Positions 50,801-60,968 of a stretch of DNA of 64,000 nt are shown here, one piece after another (the first letter of the stretch is position 1; every line of letters starts with the position of its first letter). The DNA is from Coemansia sp. RSA 487 (Eukaryota; Kickxellomycota; Kickxellomycetes; Kickxellales; Kickxellaceae). Made by a program: the position numbers and the translations under genes. The stretch is taken from the NCBI GenBank assembly GCA_027577595.1, contig JANBRJ010000061.1:37093-101092 (forward strand), in the 5' to 3' direction. The notes beneath the pieces are model-generated. The model ran no database searches and was not told the DNA's origin. It saw only the letters and a list, made by a program, of their open reading frames with translations.

Positions 50801-53170
50801 GCAGCTGATTGCAACAAATGAAAGGAAAATTTTAAAGGTCAGCTTGTATGCGTTTATCGCTGCAATCCCAGAAAAGCCAGATGACCCTTCCAAGAGAAAT
50901 GTAAATAGCAATGTCGGTACAAGATTGAAAAAGACATGGAGGGATATGGTAAATGCAGACAAGCTAAAAAATGGAGACCTACGATGCAAAAATAATGGAT
51001 GACGACAGACAAACCAACAGGTGGTATACCTGTGCAGCTGCAGACAAGCACATATTGCACTGACAGCGGAGAAAAGTAATCTGGCGAGATAATACAAATA
51101 TCTTTTTTGTCAGTTCATTTCTTAATATTACCTGCTGACAATGCTGGGCGGGGATGAAGAAACAGAGGAGCGGCAACCAAAGGAAAAAAATGAAATATCA
51201 TGTGTACCATACATGCATAGTGAACAAGAAAGAAAAAGAAGCTGACATATACATGATTGCTGGCAGATGTATTGACGGAGGAAGGTAGGAAAATGCCGCA
51301 CGTACAAACAGGGATTTGTGTTCCAACAACAAGGAAATGAAAAATGAAAATGAGAAATGAAAAGTTTTGTGACGAGTAGGAAAAGGATGGAAATGAGAAA
51401 AGACATTTACGCATCAGGGTAGGTTCCATGTGCATGTTAAATTAAAAGTTTTAATATAATCCAAACATCAATTGATGATTCGAAGGCGGATATAATGAGC
51501 ATTAGTTTGAAGTTGAGATTACTAATCTGTATTATCTCAATCTATCAGCGTGAAATTACTTTTTGAGTGTGCATTCAAGTAAGCCCATTGCAGCTACACA
51601 CTGCCTAAGTTCGACATATGTAAACCGTGTTAGAATAAGGATGTGTGAGACCTGGTTTTATCGAAATATATGTAATCTGCGTGTCCATAAAACAGAATAT
51701 AAAAGAAATAAAGTATAAAATAAGAAAGTGATAGAAAAAGATAAATCTAAACAGCAACAAGAAAATAAAGGGGAAAGGGGAGAACAGAAAGAAAAGAAAA
51801 AAGAAAGAGAAAAGGATTAAGAAATATTTCACCCGATAAAAAGGACGAGTGCGAGAAATGGGAAGCGGTCGATTATATATACAATTGACGAACCTGGTAG
51901 CAGGATAACCTCCCAAGGGATAAAATAGCACTCGGTAGAATTTGTCTCACAATCCTGCACTATAGAAAAAGGAAAGGTCATCAAATATTTCTACAATTAG
52001 CAATCAACAGCGCTGTGCGTTGTAATATAAATACAATGTACCAAAGGGATAGCGAGTGATTGTAACCGTCTTGGTTTTTGCAAACAACTATTTTCTCCAG
52101 CTGCTGCACAATTTAGAAACCTGACAACAGTCAAATGGGATTTTAAATTAAGCGAAAAAGTTGGAGGTAGCACCAACAGGTACAATTGTACAAGAGCTAG
52201 ACAATTGGTTAATTAATGACATGCACACACATTAGAGCTTGCGATTGCATTATAGAACAAAAAGGTGGCTGAGTTCAGCCATGGTGGTAGAATCAATGCA
52301 CTACTCGTGGTAGTGGGTACATACTGTTTCCGCAATATTCTTCCATTCTACAATTGTATTGTCCAGCAATTGTAACGGCGGATGAATGATTTACTAAGTA
52401 TATCATTTGATATCCCTGCCCCGTCTATTCTAGCTGCCATTCAACCGTAAACACACAGCTTTTCCTTAATTGCATGTCTAATTTATTGTGCAAAACAACT
52501 ACTCATCATACCGTAGATAATGGATGAGATACTGAGCAGAATGTTCAATTATGTCTTTATTTTGCAGCCTTTGAGATCACTATTTTGTGCTGCTCTATTC
52601 AATTCAAAAGAACGACTAGCTATGACAGAGAAAAGAGCATGCCAAGATAAAGTAAAGATCATGAAAAGTTATATTTTAGAGCAATGCCGTTTCCTGTTCT
52701 TGTCGACTATTGTACAAAAGGCAAAAAAAGCATTGTCAATAGTGGTGATGTTTACGCTGTTTACTATGTGCACACAATTGCCATCTGGTTTTCCACTTGT
52801 AGGACTATATAAAACAGACTTTTATACATGATATCCAATTTTAGGTTACAAAGCATTTCATTCTTCGGTTTCTCTTTATTTCGCAAAGTATTTTACTTGT
52901 TCATTAAACAAGGATAATTTATCCTAGCTACCTTTCTTTTATCGTGCGTAAAATGAAAAACTTTCCTTACGAATGACAATTGTGCCTAACAATAAACTTC
53001 ATATACATTCTAAAAATAATACCTATTTATAATGGAACAAGAAAAACAAGCTCAAGAAAATGCAATAGACAAGGGTTGAAAAATGTTAGAGTACAGCAAT
53101 GAAAATGGGCTGCTAATATAAAAAAGAAATAAACAATAAAAGTGCAGCGCATAGTATAATATGTAAATGC
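44892..53170. promoter_or_regulatory. 8.3-kb gene desert upstream of HMG-box gene 1
   Basis: No frame in this stretch has domain content or the GC-ending codon bias of neighbouring genes. It lies between the starts-side of HMG gene 1 and the 3' end of HMG gene 2, both on the minus strand, so most of it is upstream of gene 1. Two T/C-rich (minus strand) leader-like tracts occur, at 44900-45500 and 50800-51950. Strong donor-like sites on the minus strand lie at about 49770 (AG|GTAAGTTG) and 51130. These could belong to distal noncoding exons or an upstream noncoding RNA. At least 16 forkhead-type GYAAACA words are present. No tRNA or transposon ends are seen. Confidence 0.45.
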
Positions 53171-55240
53171 TTAATTGTGACGAGGGATAGAATAAGTAGG
53201 CAGAGCTATCGTGTTTGATGCGTCTATGATCTCGATTTCCGGAATAGTTGAGAGTGCCCCGGCCAAACTATTTGGAGTCGTATTTGCCCTGCTTCTATTT
53301 GCAGAATGGGATGTGCTGCTGGCCAATTCGAGCCCTTGGTGTCCAGGTAGAATAGGAAACTGGTTTCTTATGGTAGCACCTGAAACCAGTTGCTGCTGTT
53401 GCTGATGTTGATGTTGATGTTGATGCTGATGCTGATGCTGATGCTGATGCTGTTGCATATATAATAGCGGCTGTGGATGCGATTGCAATTGTGGCGTGGA
53501 GGAATTGCTGAGCGCCGCATATAACGCATTATTGGAAAGCTCATCGGCAGATGGTGCCATGTTGTTGATTGTGTTTAAAAGCGATGATATTTCTTGCCAC
53601 GATTGCTGTACATGTTCTGGCGAATGTGAGTAGGTTGCAGAAAGCGTTGGGGTATGCTGATAATGGCCTGACTGTTGCTGGCGCTGATGCTGTATCTGTA
53701 TCTGTTGTTGCTGTATCTGTTGAATTTGGTTGTGAGCATTCGACATATAGTTGATCATGCCGGGATGGTAGATACTTGGATGAGGATACATCTGCATTTG
53801 TATTTGCGGTTGCGACAGACTCGGACTAGATGCAATGTAGGAATTCACTAATGGCGATGCAGACACTGCCGCAAGCGGGGCAGTCGAGGAAACAGCGGAT
53901 ATTGTTTGCTGGTTGCCATAGTCAATAGACACCTTGGCCGGCTGGGCAGAGTTCTCGGGGGAAGAGACAGCATTTGGATCTGCTGATATAATCGTTGGCT
54001 CGTTGAATAGAGGCGATGTGTGAACAGCATCTGCAGGGGTGACAGTGGGCATTCTGGAAATAAAGGATGCAACATCAAACCCGCAGACTGTGGAATCGCT
54101 CGTCCCAGCAGACAACGAAGCCGGTGTTTCATTCGGTTGGCTAATCTTGGCGCTGTAGTTGCTGTTCAAATCGATGTTTGGAACAGCGGCAGAACACTGC
54201 ACATTCTGTGTTTCGCGCTTGTCAGACGAGCTGTCCGATACCTTTAGCTTTTTGTTATCCTGTTTTGCTAGCTCCTTATAAATCTTAATAGCCCGCTTGT
54301 ACCGCAAAGTGTCTTCTGCAGCCAGTTCTTTGTACATTTCTTTCGCGTGGTCGGGCATTGCGTTCCACTCGTCAGCTGCAACCCCAGAAATGTTTTTGGC
54401 TTTTAGGCGCTCTCCTTTGGCGTTCATGCGCTTATGAAATTCGCAGCGGAAAAAGAAGAATGAGTTGCGTGGCTTTTTGGGCCTCTCCATCTCGACACCA
54501 TCAGGATCCTCAAGCGGCCGTTTCCGTGAGCCAGAGCGGCGTTTCCTTGTCTCTACCGCCAAAGGATGCTGCTGTGGCTGCTGGCTGCTGCGGCCGGTAT
54601 TGGTGGACGGTGCCTCGCTGTAAACCTGGCTCCCCAAATCATCGACGTCTTGACCGTCGTCCTCCGAGTTGAAATAACCAACAGGCGTCCCAGTACTAAC
54701 CACATAGTCGCGTGTTTCGCCCTCAGGAGACGCCTCCTCAAGGACGGCAGGCGCCATCATCCACCCAACAGAGAAAGGATCGCCGGGATGTTCAACGCCC
54801 AGGACATTTACCCCGCTCTGCGTTGGCTTATTTTGTGTGGCATTGGAGCTGGGGAGCCTGATAAATGAGCCGCTTTCCCCTGGCACAGAAATAGCGCTTT
54901 CTAGCCAGATGCTGGGCGTAGATGAGGCCTGCTGCGTGTCTTTTGCCACAACTGCTGGGATATGTGCTGCAGCGCTGATTGAGGCGCCTGCATTTGTGAC
55001 TCTCTTGTCATTGTCGCGTTTGGCATTGTTCGTCGGCGCCAGAAGGAAGGTTGTGATGGTGTCGTTCGTCGGCACAGGAATAGTGCTAGGGATAAGAATC
55101 AGCTGCATGTCGGACGGTATTAGAACGGTCGTTTTTGTGTAGGTGACCCCGGGTCTTTGCGGAATGGAGCTCTGGTCGATATCATCGCCAGTTAGCGGAT
55201 ACTCCGCTGTCACCAACGTCTGCTGCTGCACAGAAGACAT
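53171..55240 (-). CDS. HMG-box transcription factor 2 with poly-Gln/His tracts, 689 aa
   Basis: The HMG box is at about 252-325: ERPKKPRNSFFFFRCEFHKR, KAKNISGVAADEWNAMPDHA, KEMYKELAAEDTLRYKRAIK. It is preceded by a basic NLS-like run (RKRRSGSRKRP). This is a MATA_HMG-type DNA-binding domain clearly diverged from that of HMG gene 1. Residues 1-250 are mixed and acidic. The C-terminal half is Gln/Ser/Pro-rich with QIQQIQQQQIQIQHQRQQQ and a His-Gln repeat at about 595-620, typical of activation domains. A probable 224-base leader intron lies upstream at 55294-55517. It sits on the same strand as HMG gene 1. Confidence 0.87.
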   Translation of the reverse strand: MSSVQQQTLVTAEYPLTGDDIDQSSIPQRPGVTYTKTTVLIPSDMQLILIPSTIPVPTNDTITTFLLAPTNNAKRDNDKRVTNAGASISAAAHIPAVVAKDTQQASSTPSIWLESAISVPGESGSFIRLPSSNATQNKPTQSGVNVLGVEHPGDPFSVGWMMAPAVLEEASPEGETRDYVVSTGTPVGYFNSEDDGQDVDDLGSQVYSEAPSTNTGRSSQQPQQHPLAVETRKRRSGSRKRPLEDPDGVEMERPKKPRNSFFFFRCEFHKRMNAKGERLKAKNISGVAADEWNAMPDHAKEMYKELAAEDTLRYKRAIKIYKELAKQDNKKLKVSDSSSDKRETQNVQCSAAVPNIDLNSNYSAKISQPNETPASLSAGTSDSTVCGFDVASFISRMPTVTPADAVHTSPLFNEPTIISADPNAVSSPENSAQPAKVSIDYGNQQTISAVSSTAPLAAVSASPLVNSYIASSPSLSQPQIQMQMYPHPSIYHPGMINYMSNAHNQIQQIQQQQIQIQHQRQQQSGHYQHTPTLSATYSHSPEHVQQSWQEISSLLNTINNMAPSADELSNNALYAALSNSSTPQLQSHPQPLLYMQQHQHQHQHQHQHQHQHQQQQQLVSGATIRNQFPILPGHQGLELASSTSHSANRSRANTTPNSLAGALSTIPEIEIIDASNTIALPTYSIPRHN
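53404..53453. repeat. GAT-G(C/T)T hexanucleotide repeat (His-Gln tract)
   Basis: About eight ATGCTG/ATGTTG units on the plus strand encode alternating His-Gln in HMG gene 2. A length-variable coding microsatellite is likely. Confidence 0.85.
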
Positions 55241-58200
55241 AGGGACAATGTGATATGCCGCAAAAGGGGTGGCTTTTACAGAAGGTCGAATGACTAGAAA
55301 TGTATGAGAAATAATAGGATATCAGGTCGCTACCGCTTGTAAGTAAATCAAACCAAATGGGAAGAAAAGAAACTGCCAGCAACGCTTGTCAGATGGAGTG
55401 AAAAGACGGGATAATGGCTATATAAAAGTTGACCAAGGAAAAATAAGATATAAAACAGATGTAATGTAACTAAACAATCAATTCGTTGCGATTCGGTAAG
55501 TTGAGGAGAGGCCTTACCTTTGTTCCTTTTATATGAAAGACAAATAGGGGAAATTGAACTTGTCAAAAAGAAAAGTCCTGCGCGTAATGTAACAAATGTA
55601 ATAGATGCAGAACAAGTACAATTCCAATTGCTCTCGATGCTATCCAAGTATTGATTCAAAAAGCGTTAGCAAAGCAGTATATAATTAACACTATTGATAT
55701 AGATGTGGAAAGGGTACACGAGCAATGCGATGGTCTGGTCGCATGTAGAAATAGCAAGACGGTTTGCAATGACAATGTTTTAAAATAGAACGGTCTATTG
55801 TCATTAAAGACGGCAGGGATGTTTACAGAGACTATTTAAAATGCCTTGGAATGTAATAGGCAATAGATGCGAGGAAGAAAAGAAAAATGAAAAATAGGAC
55901 CGTGGAGGAATAGGCTTTTACGGTGCGTGTGTGTTGTTATTAAACCTAAAGTTTGGAGAAAGACAAAGAGAACATGGAGGAAGTGGGGAGGTGGAGAGGC
56001 TTAATGTTTAAGCAAAAATGGAAATAAAATGATGAGAGGAAAAAGCAGAAAGATGATTCTTTGCCAAGTGCATTGCCTCACTCCCCAAAAAAACAAGTAT
56101 ATTCAGGAAACCAATACTGGCGATGGTGGACAAAAGGGGGAAAAGGAGGGTGTTTATCACCTTGACAGTTTTTTAGTTTGCTTCGAGTGGAAAGAGGAAA
56201 GGTGAGCTGCGAGTTCAGAGCAACGTGCTTTTGCTTGCGGAGCAGAGAGGGAGAAAGAGCAAAGAACAGATGTTGGGTGGTCATAAAGGGACGCGTTGGT
56301 CAAAGGGAAGCTGGCGGGTGACAAAGAGTCTTTTTTTTTTTTGCTTTTTGAGCAAACAAGTTGCAAGAGCAAAGGCGCAAGAGAAGCTGCATGCCATGGC
56401 AGATACGGAAAGAAGGCATTCAAGCGTCTGGCATGCCAAACATTTACTTATTTCGACGACGCAACAAAAACGACAGAGTCAGGTGACTGAGGAAAATTTC
56501 GAACAAAGGAGCGGCGGTGACCATCGCCAACATAATCGCTGCCCGTGGTGTTCGCTGGATAGCCTGCAAATTTTTCTTCGTCATCAAGCGTCGCAGGCTC
56601 CTTCATCGGACTCGCCTGCCAGAATTTAATCTCGGCACATAGATGAAGCGTCGGGCATAGAGGGGGTGTAGCCAAGACCCAGCTTACCTGCCCCCTGCAT
56701 CCTTTTTCCGTTTTGCCTGAGCATTATGCAGCGGTCATAACCATTGCTGCGCTTACTCGATTGTTTGTGAATACACAAGCTCTCTGCTTCGCCCATACAG
56801 GATTTTTGCGTCCGGAATGCGCCATAGGTCTGTCATAGAGCACGATCGCCGTAAAAGCAGAAAATCCAGTGAGTGCCCACTCTGGTCACAGCTTTCAATC
56901 GACTTGGCATGGTATCTCAGTCTGTACACTGTGCTGGCTGTAGACGCAGGAATCGCACGACATGCGCAAAATGCAATCCAATGTTCGAACGGCGAGAAAT
57001 GAAAATTTGAGGCTTTGTTATTTTTTCATCAATTACTCGCTGCTGATAATCCCAATGTATCTATTAAAATTTCCCTTTTAAGGAATCGCCCTGCAAGTGT
57101 GTTTGCATAACTGTGTGAATCCCTCTTTTCCAGAATGATGTCCTTTGTTGTTTTCACTGAGGTTTGGCACAGGAGGGCAAGGAAAACCGCATGACAAAAA
57201 CTTTCTCTTGCCAATTCGGCCCACTTGCCTTGGATGAGCAGCATTGCAGTCATTTCTCAGTATTGTTGCTCTTTTTCATTCAACTTGCAAAAGTGTGTTT
57301 GTGGGGTTCCTTTCAGAATATGGCAGGTATTAATTTCCATTGCACTAGACAAAGGAGAAAGGCAAATTCACTTCTTTCTTGCTTTGAAACAATACATGCT
57401 CTCAACGTAAGCAAGTACTCTATATTTAGCACTAAACAAAATGTATGCTCAAGATTGGTATTGATATGGAGTGTATTTTGGCTGCCTTTTTATTTATGCC
57501 CTACTTCTTCACACACAAATATTTGGCTAAGGTATCATATCGGTAGCGATTCCTTGGGTTTGGACAGAACGGAATACTAGGAAATTATTCGATTTTATCA
57601 GATCAGGATTTGCATCTATGTATTGCGGATACCACTAAATCCTCGCATATATTGAGGGGGGATCATCAACAGGTAAATCCATGATGAGCTATTTGAAGTG
57701 CTGATCCAGATGTGCTTCCTTGGCCATGTTATGAATAAAATAAAAACGCTTTGGCGCTCTTAATTTTTGATTTGAAAGAAGAAAACCGGTCTGGAACAAT
57801 AGATGCTAAATATATTCTAACTCACCTCACACTGCATATATATGTACACTGCTAAAGTGTGTGTTTACAATAGTTTAAAAATACAGACATGGTCAAATAT
57901 CCTAATTTCATTTCAATGACAACCCATGTGCTATTTTTTGCGTATTGTTTGGTGTTACTGCATTTGGGTGATAATAAATCTGACAAATTGAAATACCAGA
58001 CAGTTTTATTGTGGTGTAGATACAAAAACACTGACAATGTTTAACACGCCCATCATCCAAACTGCCTAATTAGAGTAAAAAAGCCCCTCCCCACGACTAA
58101 TTGCTGTCTTACCAAGAAATACGATTTGTGATTTTAGCAATTGTCTTTCTGTTGCAATATTTCCAACATGGATTTCAGGAATTGCATGCATATTGATCGT

Positions 58201-58637
58201 CTTTGTTTATATTACAATTGCGCAGAATAAGTGAGGTAATCATAGAGAGAAGGCGAGAAAAATGGCATCCTGCAGAGATATCATCATACCCCTCCCTTTC
58301 TTACAAGAATAGCAAATGCAAACAACCAATCGGAATATGCTAAAAAAAAAACTAAACAGCATCTAGCGCTATAATGCTTTGTTCGTTTACAAGGTGAAAA
58401 AGAAGGTACAATATTGCACACTCTCTACATTACTGGTTTCTGATGTCAGGAAAAAGCAAAACGACTAAGACAGGAAAATACAAAAGACTGCAACATGCAT
58501 GCATATGTCTGGGATGAAGTATCACCGATCAAGTTTCCGCTTTCGGTGATGCAGAACAAGAAGCAGATATACGCTGTAAGGAGAGGAGTTGCCAAAATTG
58601 GGAATAGCAGAACGAGCGGCATGCAACACGGCATTTG
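55241..58637. other. 3.4-kb intergenic region upstream of HMG gene 2
   Basis: The first ~800 bases are leader-like, T/C-rich on the minus strand. The remainder is AT-rich DNA without convincing genes; the 138-codon frame at 57164-57580 lacks domain content. Forkhead-type words occur near 55813, 56359, 57107, 57867 and 58320. Like HMG gene 1, this regulator has an unusually long upstream region. Confidence 0.45.
55294..55517 (-). other. Putative 5' UTR intron of HMG gene 2
   Basis: Donor AAG|GTAAGG at 55517; acceptor CATTTCTAG ending at 55294, 54 bases before the ATG. The length (224) is plausible for a fungal leader intron. Transcript data would be needed to confirm it. Confidence 0.35.
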
Positions 58638-60968
58638 TCACTGGTTCGTGCATTCGATCGGCTTTTGCGACATCTGCGATCCCACGTAGATCTCGTCGAC
58701 CTCAGCGACTGCAGCATCACTGCTCTTGTCGTTGTTTGAGGTAGTGGTGGCGATACAGGGTGCTTTGGCGGGTGTAGCTGCTTTGTGTGCAGTCGCCGCT
58801 AGTCCCAAAGACCGCTCACGAGCAATGGTGGCCGATGCGTGTGCGGCGCCCAGTGTGCCCAGCCAGGACTTGAGTCCTCGATCGACTGCGCTGTTCAAGT
58901 CTGACAGCTCACGCTCTTGCTTGACAGCCTTCGTGCTGCTGCCATATTCTTCCGTATCCGAGTGCGTACCGCGTTCTGGAAGCTGCTCTGCTGGGCCATT
59001 CTTAGTATCATCCCTTAAACCACTGTCGTCCTCGCTGTTGCTGTCGTTGATGTTGTTTTTGCAATCAATATGCTGTTTTTTCTTTGGCGTTATAGGCCTT
59101 TTCTTTTGATGGCTCTGTTGATCTGGAGACCGCGATGGCGAATGGGGCTTGCCGGCTGATGATGACTCCTCGTTGATAACAAAGGCCAGGCTCATGGGTC
59201 CTCTCTTTTTAGGTGCAGGGCTGCTACTGCCGCTGACGGCAGATGATACACTTCTGGTTCGTGTGCGTTTGCGTGGCGGCAAAGATAGCTGCACAGAGGC
59301 GTCAGGCGACGCAGCAGCTGGGTCCTCCTTCCTTTTGCGACGCAATGCATCACAATCGGACCGAAGAGCGGTGATATTGCCCATAGCGCGGCGCAGTTTC
59401 GTTTCAGCCTCGGCTGCCTCACGCTCCAACTCGCCAGTGCGTTGAATCTCATTGGCACGCAGCAAATGTGCGGTTCGCAGCTCACGCTGGGCCTGATCGC
59501 GATCAGCAAGCGCCTGCTTCAAGCGCGCACGTAAAGTCAGTACAAGCGCGGTGCCGTCAGCAGAGTTGTTGCCGCTGCTGCTACCGGCAGCGGCAAAAGA
59601 GTCGAGTCCATTCAAAGATGTGGCATGACGCTGATCCATAGCAGCCCACAGAAGCGCTTGGCGCTGGCATTCAGCTTCACCTAGAGCTGCTTCTAGGCGC
59701 TTCATGCGCGCCTCGCTGGCACCGGTCGCTGCAAGCTGTGTGAGCCGCGCAACCTGCTGCTTCATACGGGACTGTGAGTTCAGAACACGGGAATAAGCGC
59801 GTTTCAATGCCGCATGCTCGTTCTCCAGCGCACGCTGTTGCAGTTCTGCGCGGCGGCGCTGCGTGTCAACTTCGCCGAGGATGCTTGTGGTAGTTTTCTG
59901 CGATGCCAGATGCGCCACCGAGCCGACCACTGGACCACGATCAAGCTCAGTCAACCGCGCCTCCGCCTGTGCTAGAGCCTCGCAAGTGCTCTGGTGCGTC
60001 TCTTGCATCTCTTGCAGAGCCTCTTCGCACGCCAGCCAGCGGCTACGCATCGGCTCCCACTCGTTAATACGTTCCTCCTCCATACGCTGCATTTGCGAAC
60101 GTAGCAACTCCAGCTCCGCCTGCACCGCGCTGTGCCGTATCTGTAGATCATCTGCGCGCCGTTCCGCACGCAGCCGCGCTGCTGCGTCGTCAGCTACCTG
60201 CGCAGCGTTCTGGTTCGTGGCGTCTGAGGAATCTTTGCACTGCATCTTGTGATCGGCCCATCGCTTAGCCCACATGTCTCGCTGATCCTGGAGCTCCTCC
60301 TGTAGCCGGGCTTTATCTTCTTCAGTCGCCTCAAGCCGTCGCCGTGCATCGTCTGCCGCTGCAACAGCCTCGGCTATCCTGCGCTGCGCTGCCGTGTGCT
60401 CTTGTCGCAATGTGTGTTTTTGCGCCATCATCTCCTCACGCTCGACTAGAAGATCATCTGTGCGCTCTTGTGCTACTTGGAGTTGCATCTTTAGAGGTTG
60501 TAAATGCGCCTTGATCCATTGCTGCTCGCGGGACGAGTCATCCATGTGCCCTTCCTCTGCACGCTCCTCGCCACTACCTTGTTCCTCGTGTTTTGTCGCC
60601 GCCATGCTTCGCCGTCTACCATGCAGGCGCGACTCCTCTTCTCTCTCCTCGGCTGGCGTTTTGCCCAGTCGTTTAAGTCTCTCATGTGCTTCGGCAAGCT
60701 CGTCGCGCACACTCATGTAGCTGTCCTGCAGCTGTTGGTTGGTGTCAACCAGCTCCTGGCCAACAGACGCTGCCAGAAACAGATTCTTCTCCTTTTCCTT
60801 AAGTAGAAAGTACGCCTCACGCAGCCGGTCCCTCAGCGCCCCCTCGCCCAGGTTGCGCAGCGCTGGAGAGCTGAACGCCGACGCACTGTGCCTGCCACTC
60901 GAGGGTGGTGTCTGCTGCTCTTCCATGTACTGTTTCCGCCTGGTCTTTGTTGGCGTTTCGGCTTCCAT
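58638..60968 (-). CDS. Coiled-coil protein with CC1-box and Spindly-like motif (candidate dynein adaptor)
   Basis: The protein has 776 aa with nearly continuous coiled coil from about 45 to 530, then a basic, S/T-P-rich tail with NLS-like PRKRTRTRS, PKKRGP and KKRPITPKKK. At residues 64-77, FLAASVGQELVDTN matches the CC1 box (A-A-x-x-G-x-x-L-x-x-x-N) by which BICD, Spindly and HAP1-type adaptors bind dynein light intermediate chain. At 361-367, TSILGEV followed by DTQRRRAEL resembles the Spindly motif that binds the dynactin pointed end. Both lie in the order and rough spacing known for adaptors. The two motifs are seen; the adaptor function is inferred. Alternatives are a spindle-pole or nuclear-pore coiled-coil protein. 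It shares an upstream region with DUT1. Confidence 0.8.
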   Translation of the reverse strand: MEAETPTKTRRKQYMEEQQTPPSSGRHSASAFSSPALRNLGEGALRDRLREAYFLLKEKEKNLFLAASVGQELVDTNQQLQDSYMSVRDELAEAHERLKRLGKTPAEEREEESRLHGRRRSMAATKHEEQGSGEERAEEGHMDDSSREQQWIKAHLQPLKMQLQVAQERTDDLLVEREEMMAQKHTLRQEHTAAQRRIAEAVAAADDARRRLEATEEDKARLQEELQDQRDMWAKRWADHKMQCKDSSDATNQNAAQVADDAAARLRAERRADDLQIRHSAVQAELELLRSQMQRMEEERINEWEPMRSRWLACEEALQEMQETHQSTCEALAQAEARLTELDRGPVVGSVAHLASQKTTTSILGEVDTQRRRAELQQRALENEHAALKRAYSRVLNSQSRMKQQVARLTQLAATGASEARMKRLEAALGEAECQRQALLWAAMDQRHATSLNGLDSFAAAGSSSGNNSADGTALVLTLRARLKQALADRDQAQRELRTAHLLRANEIQRTGELEREAAEAETKLRRAMGNITALRSDCDALRRKRKEDPAAASPDASVQLSLPPRKRTRTRSVSSAVSGSSSPAPKKRGPMSLAFVINEESSSAGKPHSPSRSPDQQSHQKKRPITPKKKQHIDCKNNINDSNSEDDSGLRDDTKNGPAEQLPERGTHSDTEEYGSSTKAVKQERELSDLNSAVDRGLKSWLGTLGAAHASATIARERSLGLAATAHKAATPAKAPCIATTTSNNDKSSDAAVAEVDEIYVGSQMSQKPIECTNQ

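Noticed and set aside
52520-52831. 103-codon plus-strand frame near HMG gene 2
   Set aside because: Hydrophobic patches only; codon use unlike neighbouring genes and no leader.
57164-57580. 138-codon plus-strand frame
   Set aside because: Mixed composition without domain, poor codon bias and no promoter features; chance in AT-rich DNA.
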